A stretch of 64,000 nt of DNA from Pseudomonas syringae KCTC 12500 (GTDB taxonomy: Bacteria > Pseudomonadota > Gammaproteobacteria > Pseudomonadales > Pseudomonadaceae), in NCBI RefSeq assembly GCF_000507185.2, contig NZ_AYTM02000002.1, forward strand, positions 4,437,501-4,501,500, given 5' to 3'. This document shows, one piece after another, positions 28,205 to 36,528 of the stretch. A program made the position numbers and the translations under genes. Each line of letters starts with the position of its first letter. Positions within the stretch are counted from its first letter, which is position 1. Under the pieces are notes generated by a model that made no database searches, was not told where the DNA came from, and saw only the letters and a list, made by a program, of their open reading frames with translations.

Positions 28205-28489
28205 TCACCACACGGGTGGCGATTGTCTTCTGGTGTGGAAAATCCGTAGAACCTGTAGTCGGCCGCTACGGATGCGATATGGAATCAGGTAAGGCAGGTC
28301 TGGCAGAGGCCATTCTCTGGTTCCGGCAATCCGTCCTTCCCGGCCCATGGCGGGAAAGCTCGCGAGCTGCGTTACGCTTGATTGAATGGCTTTCACGAAA
28401 GCAGCGGCAGCAGCTGGATTGTCCAGTGCGATATACGCTGCCTCCTTATCCAGATTCTTTAGTGCTGTTTTGAGCCACTCAACCTGCAT
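28205..28489 (-). CDS. ParE/RelE-family toxin of a type II toxin-antitoxin pair
   Basis: 94 aa. The opening VEWLKTALKNLDKEAAYIALDNPAAA and the closing VLRIFHTRRQSP strand are characteristic of the RelE/ParE fold. RelE members cleave mRNA on the ribosome and ParE members poison gyrase; the sequence alone does not decide. The ATG lies inside the end of the antitoxin gene (11-base overlap), so the toxin is translated after its antidote from one transcript. Confidence 0.85.
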   Translation of the reverse strand: MQVEWLKTALKNLDKEAAYIALDNPAAAAAFVKAIQSSVTQLASFPAMGREGRIAGTREWPLPDLPYLIPYRIRSGRLQVLRIFHTRRQSPPVW

Positions 28490-28718
28490 TGCCTGACCAT
28501 TTGTCCATGACAGCTTTTACGTCTTCTTGGCTTGCGAGCTCGCCGGCGTCGGCTTCTTCGATGGCACGCTGAATTTCGGCAATCTGCCAAGCCTCGCGTG
28601 TCAGGTATTCGCGGAGCGCGTCGAGGGCCAAAAATGACTTGCTGCGCCCGGTCGCCTTTGCAAGGTGTGCAAGGGTATCTGCCATTTCGTCCGGCAGACG
28701 TAGAGACATTGTGGACAT
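28479..28718 (-). CDS. Ribbon-helix-helix antitoxin (CopG/ParD type)
   Basis: 79 aa from the ATG at 28718, selected because MSTMSLRLPDEMADTLAHLAKATGRSKSFLALDAL is a complete ribbon-helix-helix motif. The open frame extends upstream but that part overlaps the operator. The N-terminal half should bind DNA as a dimer, while the acidic C-terminal half (IQRAIEEADAGELASQEDVKAVMDKW) should wrap the toxin. It is the first gene of the pair and overlaps the toxin gene by 11 bases. A 9-base inverted repeat just upstream suggests autorepression. Confidence 0.87.
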   Translation of the reverse strand: MSTMSLRLPDEMADTLAHLAKATGRSKSFLALDALREYLTREAWQIAEIQRAIEEADAGELASQEDVKAVMDKWSGNAG

Positions 28719-28740
28719 ATGCACCTCACACGTAGTTATT

Positions 28741-28769
28741 TGTATTACATTGGGGTGCAGTGTAATACA
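28741..28769. promoter_or_regulatory. Palindromic operator of the toxin-antitoxin pair
   Basis: TGTATTACA and its exact complement TGTAATACA are separated by 11 bases, so the centres lie about two helical turns apart on one face. The site is 23 bases upstream of the antitoxin start, where ribbon-helix-helix antitoxins normally bind to repress their own operon. Confidence 0.65.
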
Positions 28770-28827
28770 TGTGAATACGCCTGTAGATGCCGTTTCCATT
28801 TCTGGTTTGTCGGGTTTTCGATCGGGT

Positions 28828-28857
28828 GCAAAATGGCCCGCGAATTCGCGGGCCATT
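28828..28857 (-). terminator. Terminator of acdS
   Basis: A stem of AATGGCCCGC and its complement around GAATTC is followed on the minus strand by TTTTGC. It begins about 20 bases after the acdS stop codon. As the sequence is fully palindromic it may work both ways. Confidence 0.75.
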
Positions 28858-28877
28858 CAAGCAGCTTTCGGGGTGGC

Positions 28878-29894
28878 TCAACCGTCCTTGAACAGAAAAC
28901 TGTAGGCATTCAGCGCCGGCACGCCGCCGAGGTGGGCGTAGAGCACTTTCGAACCTTCGGGGAATTCGCCGTTGCGCACCATGTCGATCATGCCGTGCAT
29001 GGATTTGCCCTCGTAGACCGGGTCGGTCAGCACGCCTTCCAGGCGGGCGCAGAGGCGGATGGCTTCGAGGGTGCCATCGTTCGGCAGGCCGTATTCCGGG
29101 TAGGCGTAGCGGGTGTCGAGCACAACGTCTTCGGCGCTGATTTCGCGGCCCAGCTCAACCAGTTTTGCGGTGTTTTGAGCGATACGCAGGACCTGCGCGC
29201 GGGTCTTTTCCGGCTTGGCCGACGCGTCGATACCGATCACACGCTGTGCCCGGCCATCGGCTGCGAAGCCCACCAGCATGCCTGCGTGAGTGCTGCCGGT
29301 TACCGAGCAGACCACGATGTAGTCGAACTTGAAGCCCAGCTCTTCTTCCTGCTGGCGCACTTCATCGGCAAAACGCACGAACCCCAGGCCGCCATAAGGG
29401 TGTTCCGAGCAGCCCGCTGGAATCGGGAACGGTTTGCCGCCGCCTTCCTCGACGTCGGCCATGGCCTTTTCCCAGCTCGGGCGAATGCCGATATCGAAGC
29501 CTGCCGAATCCAGACGCACATCAGCGCCCATGATGCGCGACATCTCGATATTGCCGACCCGGTCGTACAACGCGTCCGAATAGTTGACCCAATTCTCCTG
29601 AACCAGCACGCACTTCATGCCCAGATGCGCCGCTACGGCTGCCACCTGACGGGTCTGGTTGGACTGGATGCCACCGATCGATACCAGTGTGTCGTAGCCA
29701 CCGTCGATAGCTTCCGGCACCAGGTATTCCAGTTTGCGGGTCTTGTTGCCGCCGAAGGCCAGACCGCTGTTGCAATCCTCGCGCTTGGCATACAACTCGA
29801 CCTTGCCGCCCAGATGCTCACTCAGGCGTTTCAGTGGGGTAATGGGCGAGGGGCCGAAGGTCAGAGGGTAGCGCTTGAACTTGCTCAGGTTCAT
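28878..29894 (-). CDS. acdS: 1-aminocyclopropane-1-carboxylate (ACC) deaminase
   Basis: 338 aa from the ATG at 29894, which has GGAG upstream; this is the standard length of the enzyme. It is a PLP enzyme that opens ACC, the plant ethylene precursor, to 2-oxobutyrate and ammonia. The start [17 protein letters not shown], the PLP lysine K51 in [20 protein letters not shown], and the Tyr-Glu pair in [11 protein letters not shown] (the Y294/E295 pair that separates true ACC deaminases from D-cysteine desulfhydrases) are all present. A cytoplasmic enzyme is expected. The divergent Lrp-type gene is its likely regulator. It lets a plant-associated bacterium use ACC as nitrogen and lower host ethylene. 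Confidence 0.95.
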   Translation of the reverse strand: MNLSKFKRYPLTFGPSPITPLKRLSEHLGGKVELYAKREDCNSGLAFGGNKTRKLEYLVPEAIDGGYDTLVSIGGIQSNQTRQVAAVAAHLGMKCVLVQENWVNYSDALYDRVGNIEMSRIMGADVRLDSAGFDIGIRPSWEKAMADVEEGGGKPFPIPAGCSEHPYGGLGFVRFADEVRQQEEELGFKFDYIVVCSVTGSTHAGMLVGFAADGRAQRVIGIDASAKPEKTRAQVLRIAQNTAKLVELGREISAEDVVLDTRYAYPEYGLPNDGTLEAIRLCARLEGVLTDPVYEGKSMHGMIDMVRNGEFPEGSKVLYAHLGGVPALNAYSFLFKDG

Positions 29895-30080
29895 ATCGGG
29901 TCTCCGTTGATAAGTTGTTCCGGACATTGAAGGTGGGTCTCGATATCTTTATCGAGCCGCCCGGCATGGCTCCCATCATAGGAAAACCGCGAATAATCGT
30001 GGTTGCAAAGAATTGTCTATCTACAAAATAAGCGTTAGCCTGAATGCAACTAAACAGACTTTTATTATGTGAATTTCATT

Positions 30081-30587
30081 ATGAAAGCAATAAATGAACG
30101 CACTAAAAAGTCCGGTGCTGACGTAACGCCGCTGCTGGACAGGATTGACCGCGCCATCCTCAAGACCTTGCAACGTGACGCGTCCATTTCCAATGTGGCA
30201 CTTGCCGAGAAGGTCAAACTGAGTCCGCCTGCGTGCCTGCGTCGCGTCGAGCGGCTGAAAGAAGCGGGCGTGATCAAGGGCGTGGTGGCGTTGCTCAATG
30301 GCGATGTTCTGGACGCCGGCATGGTGGTGCTGATCGGTGTCGTGCTGGACCGCTCGACACCGGATTCATTCGCCCAATTCGAAGCCGCTGCACAGAAGGT
30401 TTCCGGCTGTATGGAGTTTCATGTCGTCACTGGCGAGTTCGACTACTTCATGTTGTTGCGCACCAGGGACAGTCAGAGCTTCAACCGTTTGCACGCCGAA
30501 CAGTTACTGTACTTGCCCGGTGTCAGACAGATTCGTTCGTTCATGGGACTGCGTCAGGTCGTTTCCACCACACAGTTACCCCTCTGA
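30081..30587 (+). CDS. acdR: Lrp/AsnC-family regulator, probable acdS activator
   Basis: 168 aa from the ATG at 30081; a GTG four codons earlier is possible. The N-terminal helix-turn-helix (LDRIDRAILKTLQRDASISNVALAEKVKLSPPACLRRVERL) is followed by a RAM effector-binding domain (VTGEFDYFMLLRTRDSQSFN). It is divergent from acdS with a 186-base shared region, which is the arrangement known for AcdR, the Lrp-type regulator that controls acdS in other Pseudomonas. The name rests on family and position, not on a tested interaction. Confidence 0.88.
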   Translation: MKAINERTKKSGADVTPLLDRIDRAILKTLQRDASISNVALAEKVKLSPPACLRRVERLKEAGVIKGVVALLNGDVLDAGMVVLIGVVLDRSTPDSFAQFEAAAQKVSGCMEFHVVTGEFDYFMLLRTRDSQSFNRLHAEQLLYLPGVRQIRSFMGLRQVVSTTQLPL

Positions 30588-30733
30588 CGGGGTTTGGCGT
30601 GGCCTGTTTGCTGCATGCAGCGTCAAACGTTCACGTCTGACCAAGGTCAGAGTTGCTGACTGCCATACGATTGACTCTGGCGCATGATTCAATCAGTGCC
30701 GTTTTCTTTTTTACTTGCTCAAGGATTTTCATT

Positions 30734-31642
30734 TTGGCTGCTGGAAGCTTGCTTACCCTGCTTGACGATATTGCGATGCTGCTCGATGACGTGGCGCTGG
30801 CCACGAAGAAAACGGCGGGTGTGCTGGGTGATGATCTGGCGCTCAATGCCCAGCAGGTCACCGGTGTTTCAGCGGATCGCGAATTGCCGGTTGTCTGGGC
30901 CGTGGCCAAGGGGTCGCTGCTCAACAAGGCCATTCTGGTTCCGACAGCGTTGCTGATCAGTGCCTTCGCACCCTGGGCGATTCTGCCGTTGCTGATGATC
31001 GGCGGTGCGTTTCTGTGCTTCGAGGGCTTCGAGAAAATCGCCCATAAATGGCTGCATCCCGAAACCGGCGAAGAGCATGAGCAGCGCAAGCAGGCGTCGG
31101 CGGATGCGTCCGTGGACATGGTGGCGTTCGAAAAGGAACGCGTCAAAGGCGCGATCCGCACGGACTTCATTCTTTCGGCGGAAATCATCGTGCTCGCACT
31201 GGGTGTGGTCTCGGCCAGACCCTTCATGGATCAGGTCGGCGTACTGGTCATCGTCGCAGTGCTGATCACCGTGGGGGTCTACGGGCTGGTCGCCGGTATC
31301 GTCAAACTCGATGACCTGGGCTTGTATCTGAAGAAAAGCGCAGCTTCGGCTGCACAAAAGATCGGTGCAGGCCTGCTGTGGCTGGCACCGGTGTTGATGA
31401 AAGTGCTGTCGATCGTCGGTACTGCCGCCATGTTCATGGTCGGCGGCGGGATTCTGGTCCACGGTCTGCCGTTCGCTCATCATTGGGTCGAGGGTGTGAC
31501 CGAAGCGGCAGCGGGTGCGGTAGGCGGTCTGTCGATGGTCGTTCCGACGCTGATCGATGCTGTTGCCGGGGTCATTGCCGGTGCCGTGCTGGTGCTGGTC
31601 GTGACGTTGATTGGCAAGGTCTGGAAAGCTGCGAAGGAGTGA
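30734..31642 (+). CDS. DUF808-family inner-membrane protein (YedI-like)
   Basis: 302 aa. I place the start at a TTG codon (30734) with AAGGA nine bases upstream, because homologues such as E. coli YedI begin with the AGSLLTLLDDIA segment that follows directly; no ATG fits. Conserved stretches include KKTAGVLGDDLALNAQQVTGV and NRELPVVW-like ADRELPVVWAVAKGS. At least five hydrophobic segments are visible (for example ILVPTALLISAFAPWAILPLLMIGGAFL and LIDAVAGVIAGAVLVLVVTLIG). The function of the family is not established. It is a single gene followed by a REP-like repeat. Confidence 0.85.
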   Translation: MAAGSLLTLLDDIAMLLDDVALATKKTAGVLGDDLALNAQQVTGVSADRELPVVWAVAKGSLLNKAILVPTALLISAFAPWAILPLLMIGGAFLCFEGFEKIAHKWLHPETGEEHEQRKQASADASVDMVAFEKERVKGAIRTDFILSAEIIVLALGVVSARPFMDQVGVLVIVAVLITVGVYGLVAGIVKLDDLGLYLKKSAASAAQKIGAGLLWLAPVLMKVLSIVGTAAMFMVGGGILVHGLPFAHHWVEGVTEAAAGAVGGLSMVVPTLIDAVAGVIAGAVLVLVVTLIGKVWKAAKE

Positions 31643-31700
31643 TTGAGGCGGTCATCCACACTTCTGATCTAAGGCCGTGGAAGCGAGCCGGGCTACGCTT

Positions 31701-31769
31701 CGCTTGCTCGCGAAGGGGTTGGTACAGCCAACCGAAGGGTGGCTGAAACACCGCCTTCGCGAGCAAGCG
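31701..31769. repeat. REP-like inverted repeat pair
   Basis: Two perfect 16-base arms, CGCTTGCTCGCGAAGG at 31701-31716 and its complement at 31754-31769, face each other across 37 bases, and the right arm continues into CGCTCCCACAG. This is the form of Pseudomonas repetitive extragenic palindromes in convergent intergenic space. Confidence 0.8.
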
Positions 31770-31816
31770 CTCCCACAGAATTCCGCAGTGAGCGTCATCA
31801 CCGTCAAACAACGTGC

Positions 31817-32602
31817 TTAGAAGAACACCTTGACCAGCAAGCTCGCGGTGTTCTGATCGGTGTCGAAGGAACGGGTGTCCTTGATGCCGTATTTGTTGGT
31901 CCAGTAGTCGTATTCGATACCCACGTACAGCTGCCGCTCCGGGTAATTCAGTGCCTTGCCCAGGTCGTACTTGATCTGCGGGTTGAAGTGCAGGTTGGAG
32001 TGGTAAGTGCCACGCGAGGTCTTGTCGTTGTCGACTACCCAGTCCATGAAACCGTCGATCAGCACATCCGATTTGCCCACCGGAATGGTGTAGGACCACA
32101 CCGGAGTGATCTGCCACACGCCGTCGCCCGGGCGATTTCCTTCGGTCTGGCGCTGGTAGAAGTTAAGCTGGAAGTAGTCGAAACCCGGGATCTTCAAGTC
32201 GAACGCCGGACCGATCAGGTACGACTCGTTATCGCCCTCACCAAACTCGTAAGTTGCGGCAATCAGCACATCGCTGATCGGCCCGAACTCGAACTTCTGG
32301 CCGAAGATCTTGCCCAGCGAAAGCCGTGGCGAGAACTCGCCGTAATAGGTGTTATCGCCAGCGGTTGCGTCTTTCTTGCCGTTGTAGAAGATCTTGTCGA
32401 CGAAGAAGAAGTTGTCGCCGTACTTCCAGCTGTCCGCGTGCTCAAAGGTGAAGGTCTGCTGATTTTCCGGGTTGACAGCAAAGTCTCGTCCATTGAGATA
32501 GGTCAGGCTATTACTCTGCCACTGGAAGATATCCCCTGCCATGGCGGGTGCAGCAGCCAGCAGACTGCTGGCCAGTAATGCACTGGAAATCGTACGGTTC
32601 AT
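31817..32602 (-). CDS. Tsx-like nucleoside-specific outer-membrane channel
   Basis: 261 aa from the ATG at 32602, with AGGGG upstream. A clear signal peptide (MNRTISSALLASSLLAAAPAMAG, cleavage after AMA) leads into DIFQWQSNSLTYLNGRDF. The rest is rich in alternating aromatic strands and ends in Phe (LLVKVFF), as outer-membrane barrels do. The family forms channels for nucleosides and related compounds. Next to a purine-degradation block, import of purine nucleosides or bases is the sensible role (inference). The open frame extends 52 codons upstream but lacks a signal-like start there. Confidence 0.83.
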   Translation of the reverse strand: MNRTISSALLASSLLAAAPAMAGDIFQWQSNSLTYLNGRDFAVNPENQQTFTFEHADSWKYGDNFFFVDKIFYNGKKDATAGDNTYYGEFSPRLSLGKIFGQKFEFGPISDVLIAATYEFGEGDNESYLIGPAFDLKIPGFDYFQLNFYQRQTEGNRPGDGVWQITPVWSYTIPVGKSDVLIDGFMDWVVDNDKTSRGTYHSNLHFNPQIKYDLGKALNYPERQLYVGIEYDYWTNKYGIKDTRSFDTDQNTASLLVKVFF

Positions 32603-32967
32603 GCGGTGAGCCCCTTGATGTCGATCGTGATTTTTTCGGACTGGCGTTCTATGCGTGACGCCTTGTCGGTGGTTGCAATAATTTGTCTGTCTGGTCAGCT
32701 TTGTGTTGTTAGCAAGAGCTGCGCCAATCAGTGAAAAAAAGTTTAAGTAACCCTTCAAACCGATATCGAAGTGTCGATTTCAGGTTATTTTTTTCAATGG
32801 GCTGCGTTCTGAGTGCCGTTCAGCCAGTGGGCCGCCCGGTCAGGTTCAGCTATCGGGAAAAAGAGGGGCGGGTTGGCAGCGGCGGCGGAGGATACTGACT
32901 CGCGTCGCCGTGCTCAAGTGCTCCAGAGCAGGGCGTCCGGAGCGAAAACAGGGCAATGCCCGTTGCT
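32603..32967. other. Intergenic region between tsx-like gene and puuD
   Basis: 365 bases with no credible gene. The left part should hold the promoter and leader of the tsx-like gene, and it is AT-richer around 32680-32790. The right part is GC-rich and lies downstream of the puuD stop. It contains only a weak GGGC...GCCC hairpin near 32952 that is too short to call as a terminator. Confidence 0.5.
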
Positions 32968-34251
32968 TCAGTTGATGTGCGCGCCCTGATCGATCCAAGC
33001 GCCTACCAGATCACGTTCCTGCTGGGTCATCTGGGTGATATTGCCCAGCGGCATGATCGGCGCGGTGATTGCCTGCGCCTTGATGCGCGGCGCCTGTTGC
33101 TGGATCTGTTCAGGCGTATCGAACATCACGCCGGCCGGAGCGACGCTGAATAGCTGGCTGGTAGGCGTGGCCGAGTGACAGACCGAGCAACGTTGCCGGA
33201 TGACGTCGTGCACCTTGTTGAAGTCTGCACCTGCCACCTTGGCAGGCTCGGGCTGGGCAGGTGCAGCCTGGGCAGGTGCAGCAGCGGGCTGCTCATCAGC
33301 CCGATGCCCGCCGACCGCTGTACCGGGCAGTGGCTGATAGACGATTTTTGCCGGCGCTAGCGCAGGGCCGGTGACATACGCCAGGCACAGCATGCCCAGC
33401 GCCGCGACTGGCAGGGTCCAGGCGAATCGATGGCTGTCGTGGCGTGTATTGAAGTAATGGCGCACCAGCACGGCCAGCAGCGCGATGCCTGCGAGAATCA
33501 GCCAGTTGTACTCACTGCCGTAGGTGCTTGGGAAGTGATTGCTGATCATGATGAACAGCACGGGCAGGGTGAAGTAGTTGTTGTGTCGTGAACGCAACAG
33601 GCCTTTTGCCGGCAGGCTTGGGTCCGGCGTACGGTTCTCGGCAATGGCGGCCACTAGCGCGCGCTGGGCCGGCATAATGATGCGGAACACGTTGCCGACC
33701 ATGATGGTGCCCATGATCGCGCCCACATGCAGATAGGCACCGCGACCGCTGAACACTTTGCTGAAACCATATGCCGCCGCCACCAGCAGCACGAACAGGA
33801 CCACGCCCAACAGGGCAGGGCGCTTGCCCAGTGGCGAGTCACACAGAAAGCTGTAAATGAACCAGCCGACGAACAACGAACCCAGGCCGATGTGCACGCC
33901 CTCGGCGCCACTCAGGCTGCTGCCCGGTGCCAGCAGGTACAGCGTCGGGTTGGCGTAGAACACCACGCACAACAGCGCGACACCGGACAGCCAGGTCGAA
34001 TAGGCTTCCCATTTGAACCAGTGCAGATTCTCCGGCATCGTCGGTGGTGCGAGCTTGTACTTCTCCAGGTGGTAGATGCCGCCGCCGTGGATCGCCCACA
34101 GGTCACCCGACAGGCCTTCACGCGGGTTGCTGCGGTTGAGGTTGTTCTCCAGCCAGACGAAGTAGAACGATGCGCCGATCCAGGCGACGCCGACAATCAT
34201 GTGAATCCAGCGCACGCCCAGATTCAGCCATTCCATCATATGTGCCAGCAC
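32968..34251 (-). CDS. puuD: Membrane-bound urate oxidase with C-terminal cytochrome c domain
   Basis: 427 aa. It oxidises urate to 5-hydroxyisourate and passes electrons to the respiratory chain instead of to oxygen, unlike soluble uricase. Eight or so membrane segments occupy residues 8-300 (first at about 12-33, with many conserved His residues such as H55 and H61 in IHGGGIYHLEKYKL). An Ala/Pro/Gln-rich linker (about 318-340, coded by short imperfect repeats) leads to a cytochrome c domain with CSVCH at 355-359 and a distal Met in APIMPLGN. It is the last gene of the puuE-uraD-alc-allA-puuD series and begins five bases after the allA stop. Confidence 0.93.
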   Translation of the reverse strand: MLAHMMEWLNLGVRWIHMIVGVAWIGASFYFVWLENNLNRSNPREGLSGDLWAIHGGGIYHLEKYKLAPPTMPENLHWFKWEAYSTWLSGVALLCVVFYANPTLYLLAPGSSLSGAEGVHIGLGSLFVGWFIYSFLCDSPLGKRPALLGVVLFVLLVAAAYGFSKVFSGRGAYLHVGAIMGTIMVGNVFRIIMPAQRALVAAIAENRTPDPSLPAKGLLRSRHNNYFTLPVLFIMISNHFPSTYGSEYNWLILAGIALLAVLVRHYFNTRHDSHRFAWTLPVAALGMLCLAYVTGPALAPAKIVYQPLPGTAVGGHRADEQPAAAPAQAAPAQPEPAKVAGADFNKVHDVIRQRCSVCHSATPTSQLFSVAPAGVMFDTPEQIQQQAPRIKAQAITAPIMPLGNITQMTQQERDLVGAWIDQGAHIN

Positions 34252-34256
34252 GGTGT

Positions 34257-34769
34257 TTACCCTTCCAGTGGGTGGGGATCGAGAACCAGCAACTGGCTCT
34301 CGGCAAAGTAATGCTCGTCGCAGTTGTTGCCTTCGCCACTGCGATCAACCACCAGGAAGTCATCCCGCTTTTCGATCGTCAGCACCGGATGGTGCCAGAC
34401 GCCGCGATGGTAATTGACACCTTGCCTGCCGTTCGACACGAAGGCGCGGGTCGCCTCTGATTCAGGCTCATCGCCAACCGGCGCGACCACGATCAGAAAG
34501 GGGTTGCCGAGCAGCGGCACGAACGCCTGGCTGCCCAGCGGATGACGCTCCAGCATGCCGATGGTCAACGGCATCGGCAGCGCTTCAGCGCGGAAAATGC
34601 TGATGATCGCCTTGTCCTCCGGCTGCGCGGTCTGCACGTCAGCCAGACGATGAAAGCGCATGGTCGAGCCGTTGTTGATCATGAAGTGATCGCTGCCGTC
34701 GGTTTCGATCACATCACCGAATGGCGCAAAGGCTTCCTTGGTCAGTGGCTCGATTATCAGTTTGCGCAT
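34257..34769 (-). CDS. allA: Ureidoglycolate lyase
   Basis: 170 aa. It splits ureidoglycolate to glyoxylate and urea, the final step of the pathway encoded here. Typical segments are LTKEAFAPFGDVIE at the start, GMLERHPLGSQAFVPL, and the metal or substrate site NYHRGVWHHPVL. The ATG at 34769 gives the standard length. It sits between alc and puuD on the same strand. A 206-base gap with a hairpin separates it from alc, so it may have its own promoter. Confidence 0.94.
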   Translation of the reverse strand: MRKLIIEPLTKEAFAPFGDVIETDGSDHFMINNGSTMRFHRLADVQTAQPEDKAIISIFRAEALPMPLTIGMLERHPLGSQAFVPLLGNPFLIVVAPVGDEPESEATRAFVSNGRQGVNYHRGVWHHPVLTIEKRDDFLVVDRSGEGNNCDEHYFAESQLLVLDPHPLEG

Positions 34770-34844
34770 GCGGGTTCTTCTTCAATGGTTTTGAGGGTGC
34801 GCTCATCGTTATACACACATCCGCTTTGGATTCTGGCCGGAGGC

Positions 34845-34879
34845 CGTAGGAGCGGACCGGGCGACGCTTCGCTCCTACG
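34845..34879. repeat. REP-like hairpin between alc and allA
   Basis: CGTAGGAGCG and its complement CGCTCCTACG are separated by 15 bases and followed by CCCTTCGGGC. The GTAGGAGCG core is a common Pseudomonas intergenic repeat type. It interrupts the minus-strand purine gene series and may stabilise or trim the transcript. Confidence 0.6.
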
Positions 34880-34975
34880 CCCTTCGGGCAGAAGCCTGGC
34901 AGCCTTTTATTCAGGGCGCTCCAGGACTTATGTATATGATGAACGCCGAACGTAGGAAAGAGAGTTTATGCGTTG

Positions 34976-35971
34976 TTACCTGGCCACCTTGCCCAGCACT
35001 CGCAGGCGGCTGACGCCACCGTCCGGGAATACGTTCAGGCGGATGTGGGTGATCGGGCCGATCGCCTTGATCTGCTCGGCGAACTCGTGTTCGGCGTGCA
35101 TGGTCAGCTTCTGGCTGGGCAGCAACTCGCGCCAGAACAGGCTCTGGGTTTCGATCTGGCTGTCGGTGCCACCCTTGACCAGGGCGCCCTGAATCGAGCA
35201 GCTGTCCGGGTAGTTGCCTTTGAAGTGCAGGGTATCGACGATGACTTTCTCGACTTCGCCCTGGTGCCCGAGCGCCACGATCACCCAGTCGTTGCCGGGT
35301 GTGCGGCGGCGCGCGGTTTCCCAGCCGTCGCCCATGTTCACACCGCGACCAGGGTTGAGGATGTTGCTCATGCTGCCGTAGTGTTCATCGGAGCAGGCAA
35401 TCGATCGGCCGCCATTGAGCGCCGCAACCAGATCGATCTGCTCGTCCTCGCTGACTTTCGACCAGTCGCGATGCGGCACACCGTACACGCGCAGACGCGC
35501 GACTCCGCCATCCGGATAGATGTTGAAGCGCAGGTGGCTGAACGCCTGATCGTTGCTGATCTCGTGGTAATGATGGCTGTTGCCTTGCAGCTCCACAGAC
35601 GGCAGCACTTCGGTCCAGGCGGTGTTTTCATCGGGCTCGCCCGACGCCAGGAAGCACGCTTCCAGCGATGCGGAAGGCGGGAAGTTGCCGGTGAAAAACG
35701 AGGTGTCGATGTCCACACCCTTGATGGTTCCCGCCACACCGAGGCGAATCACCGCGCTGTCGTACCCTTCGAAACGCTTGCGGCGCGACTCCCAGCCGTC
35801 CATCCACTTGCCGTTGTCGTCGAATACGCCTTCTTTCCAGACGGCCGGTGTCGGCTGGAACAGCCGGTTGGCGTCGGCGAACCAGTCATCGGTGACCGAA
35901 AGGATTTTGGTGCCCAGACGCGCGTCGGCCAGGTTCACGAACTTCTCGAACGGTGCGGCGTAAACTTTCAT
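34976..35971 (-). CDS. alc: Allantoicase
   Basis: 331 aa from the ATG at 35971, which matches family length; the open frame extends upstream without a plausible start. It hydrolyses allantoate to ureidoglycolate and urea. The two homologous jelly-roll halves are visible as repeated patterns: FGNFPPSA-like [16 protein letters not shown] in the first half, [16 protein letters not shown] in the second, and [17 protein letters not shown] against [17 protein letters not shown]. It lies 41 bases after uraD in the same direction and feeds the ureidoglycolate lyase downstream. Confidence 0.95.
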   Translation of the reverse strand: MKVYAAPFEKFVNLADARLGTKILSVTDDWFADANRLFQPTPAVWKEGVFDDNGKWMDGWESRRKRFEGYDSAVIRLGVAGTIKGVDIDTSFFTGNFPPSASLEACFLASGEPDENTAWTEVLPSVELQGNSHHYHEISNDQAFSHLRFNIYPDGGVARLRVYGVPHRDWSKVSEDEQIDLVAALNGGRSIACSDEHYGSMSNILNPGRGVNMGDGWETARRRTPGNDWVIVALGHQGEVEKVIVDTLHFKGNYPDSCSIQGALVKGGTDSQIETQSLFWRELLPSQKLTMHAEHEFAEQIKAIGPITHIRLNVFPDGGVSRLRVLGKVAR

Positions 35972-36012
35972 GCTCTTTGTCTGCCTTCTGAATACGGTTA
36001 TGACTGCGACGC

Positions 36013-36528
36013 TCAAAGCGCCTGTAGACGAAACAGTGCGATCTTGTTGATCTCGGCCAGGGCGCAAGCGAACTCGACCTCGGGCGAGTGGTGGATGCGT
36101 TGCTCGAACGCCGCCAGAATCTTATGTCTGTCGCTGCCCTTGACCGCCATGATGAACGGAAAGCCGAAGCGGGCCTTGTAAGCCTCGTTCAACTCGGTAA
36201 AGCGCTGAAACTCTTCAGGCGTGCAATGGTGAATACCGGCGCCGGCCTGTTCATCGGTACTGGCCTGAGTCAGCTCGCCCTGAACGGCAGCCTTGCCTGC
36301 CAGGTCCGGGTGGGCATTGATCAGTGCCAGTTGTTGCTCGTGTGTGGCACCCAGCAGGATCTCGCTCATGCGAGCGTGCAGGGTCTCGACCTGATCGAGT
36401 TGCGCGCCTGTGCTTTGGTCGAACGCTTGCTGCGCGACCCACGGTGAGTGTTCGTAGATATCGGCGAAGGCCGCGATGAACGCATCCCGGCCCAGGCTTG
36501 AAGGTGTCAGTGTCTTGAACGTGCTCAT
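36013..36528 (-). CDS. uraD: OHCU decarboxylase
   Basis: 171 aa. It decarboxylates 2-oxo-4-hydroxy-4-carboxy-5-ureidoimidazoline to S-allantoin. Family hallmarks are [12 protein letters not shown] near residue 27, [12 protein letters not shown] (the catalytic His is in this segment), STDEQAGAG, and [18 protein letters not shown] [20 protein letters not shown]. It overlaps puuE by four bases (ATGA), so the two are translationally coupled. It completes the urate-to-allantoin route with puuD and uraH. Confidence 0.95.
   Translation of the reverse strand: MSTFKTLTPSSLGRDAFIAAFADIYEHSPWVAQQAFDQSTGAQLDQVETLHARMSEILLGATHEQQLALINAHPDLAGKAAVQGELTQASTDEQAGAGIHHCTPEEFQRFTELNEAYKARFGFPFIMAVKGSDRHKILAAFEQRIHHSPEVEFACALAEINKIALFRLQAL

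Noticed and set aside
28198..28473. Plus-strand open frame overlapping the toxin gene
   Set aside because: It is antisense to a well-supported RelE/ParE toxin that has overlap coupling with its antitoxin.
32940..32967. Terminator for puuD formed by GGGCAATGCCC
   Set aside because: The stem is four pairs with a three-base loop, which is too weak to call.
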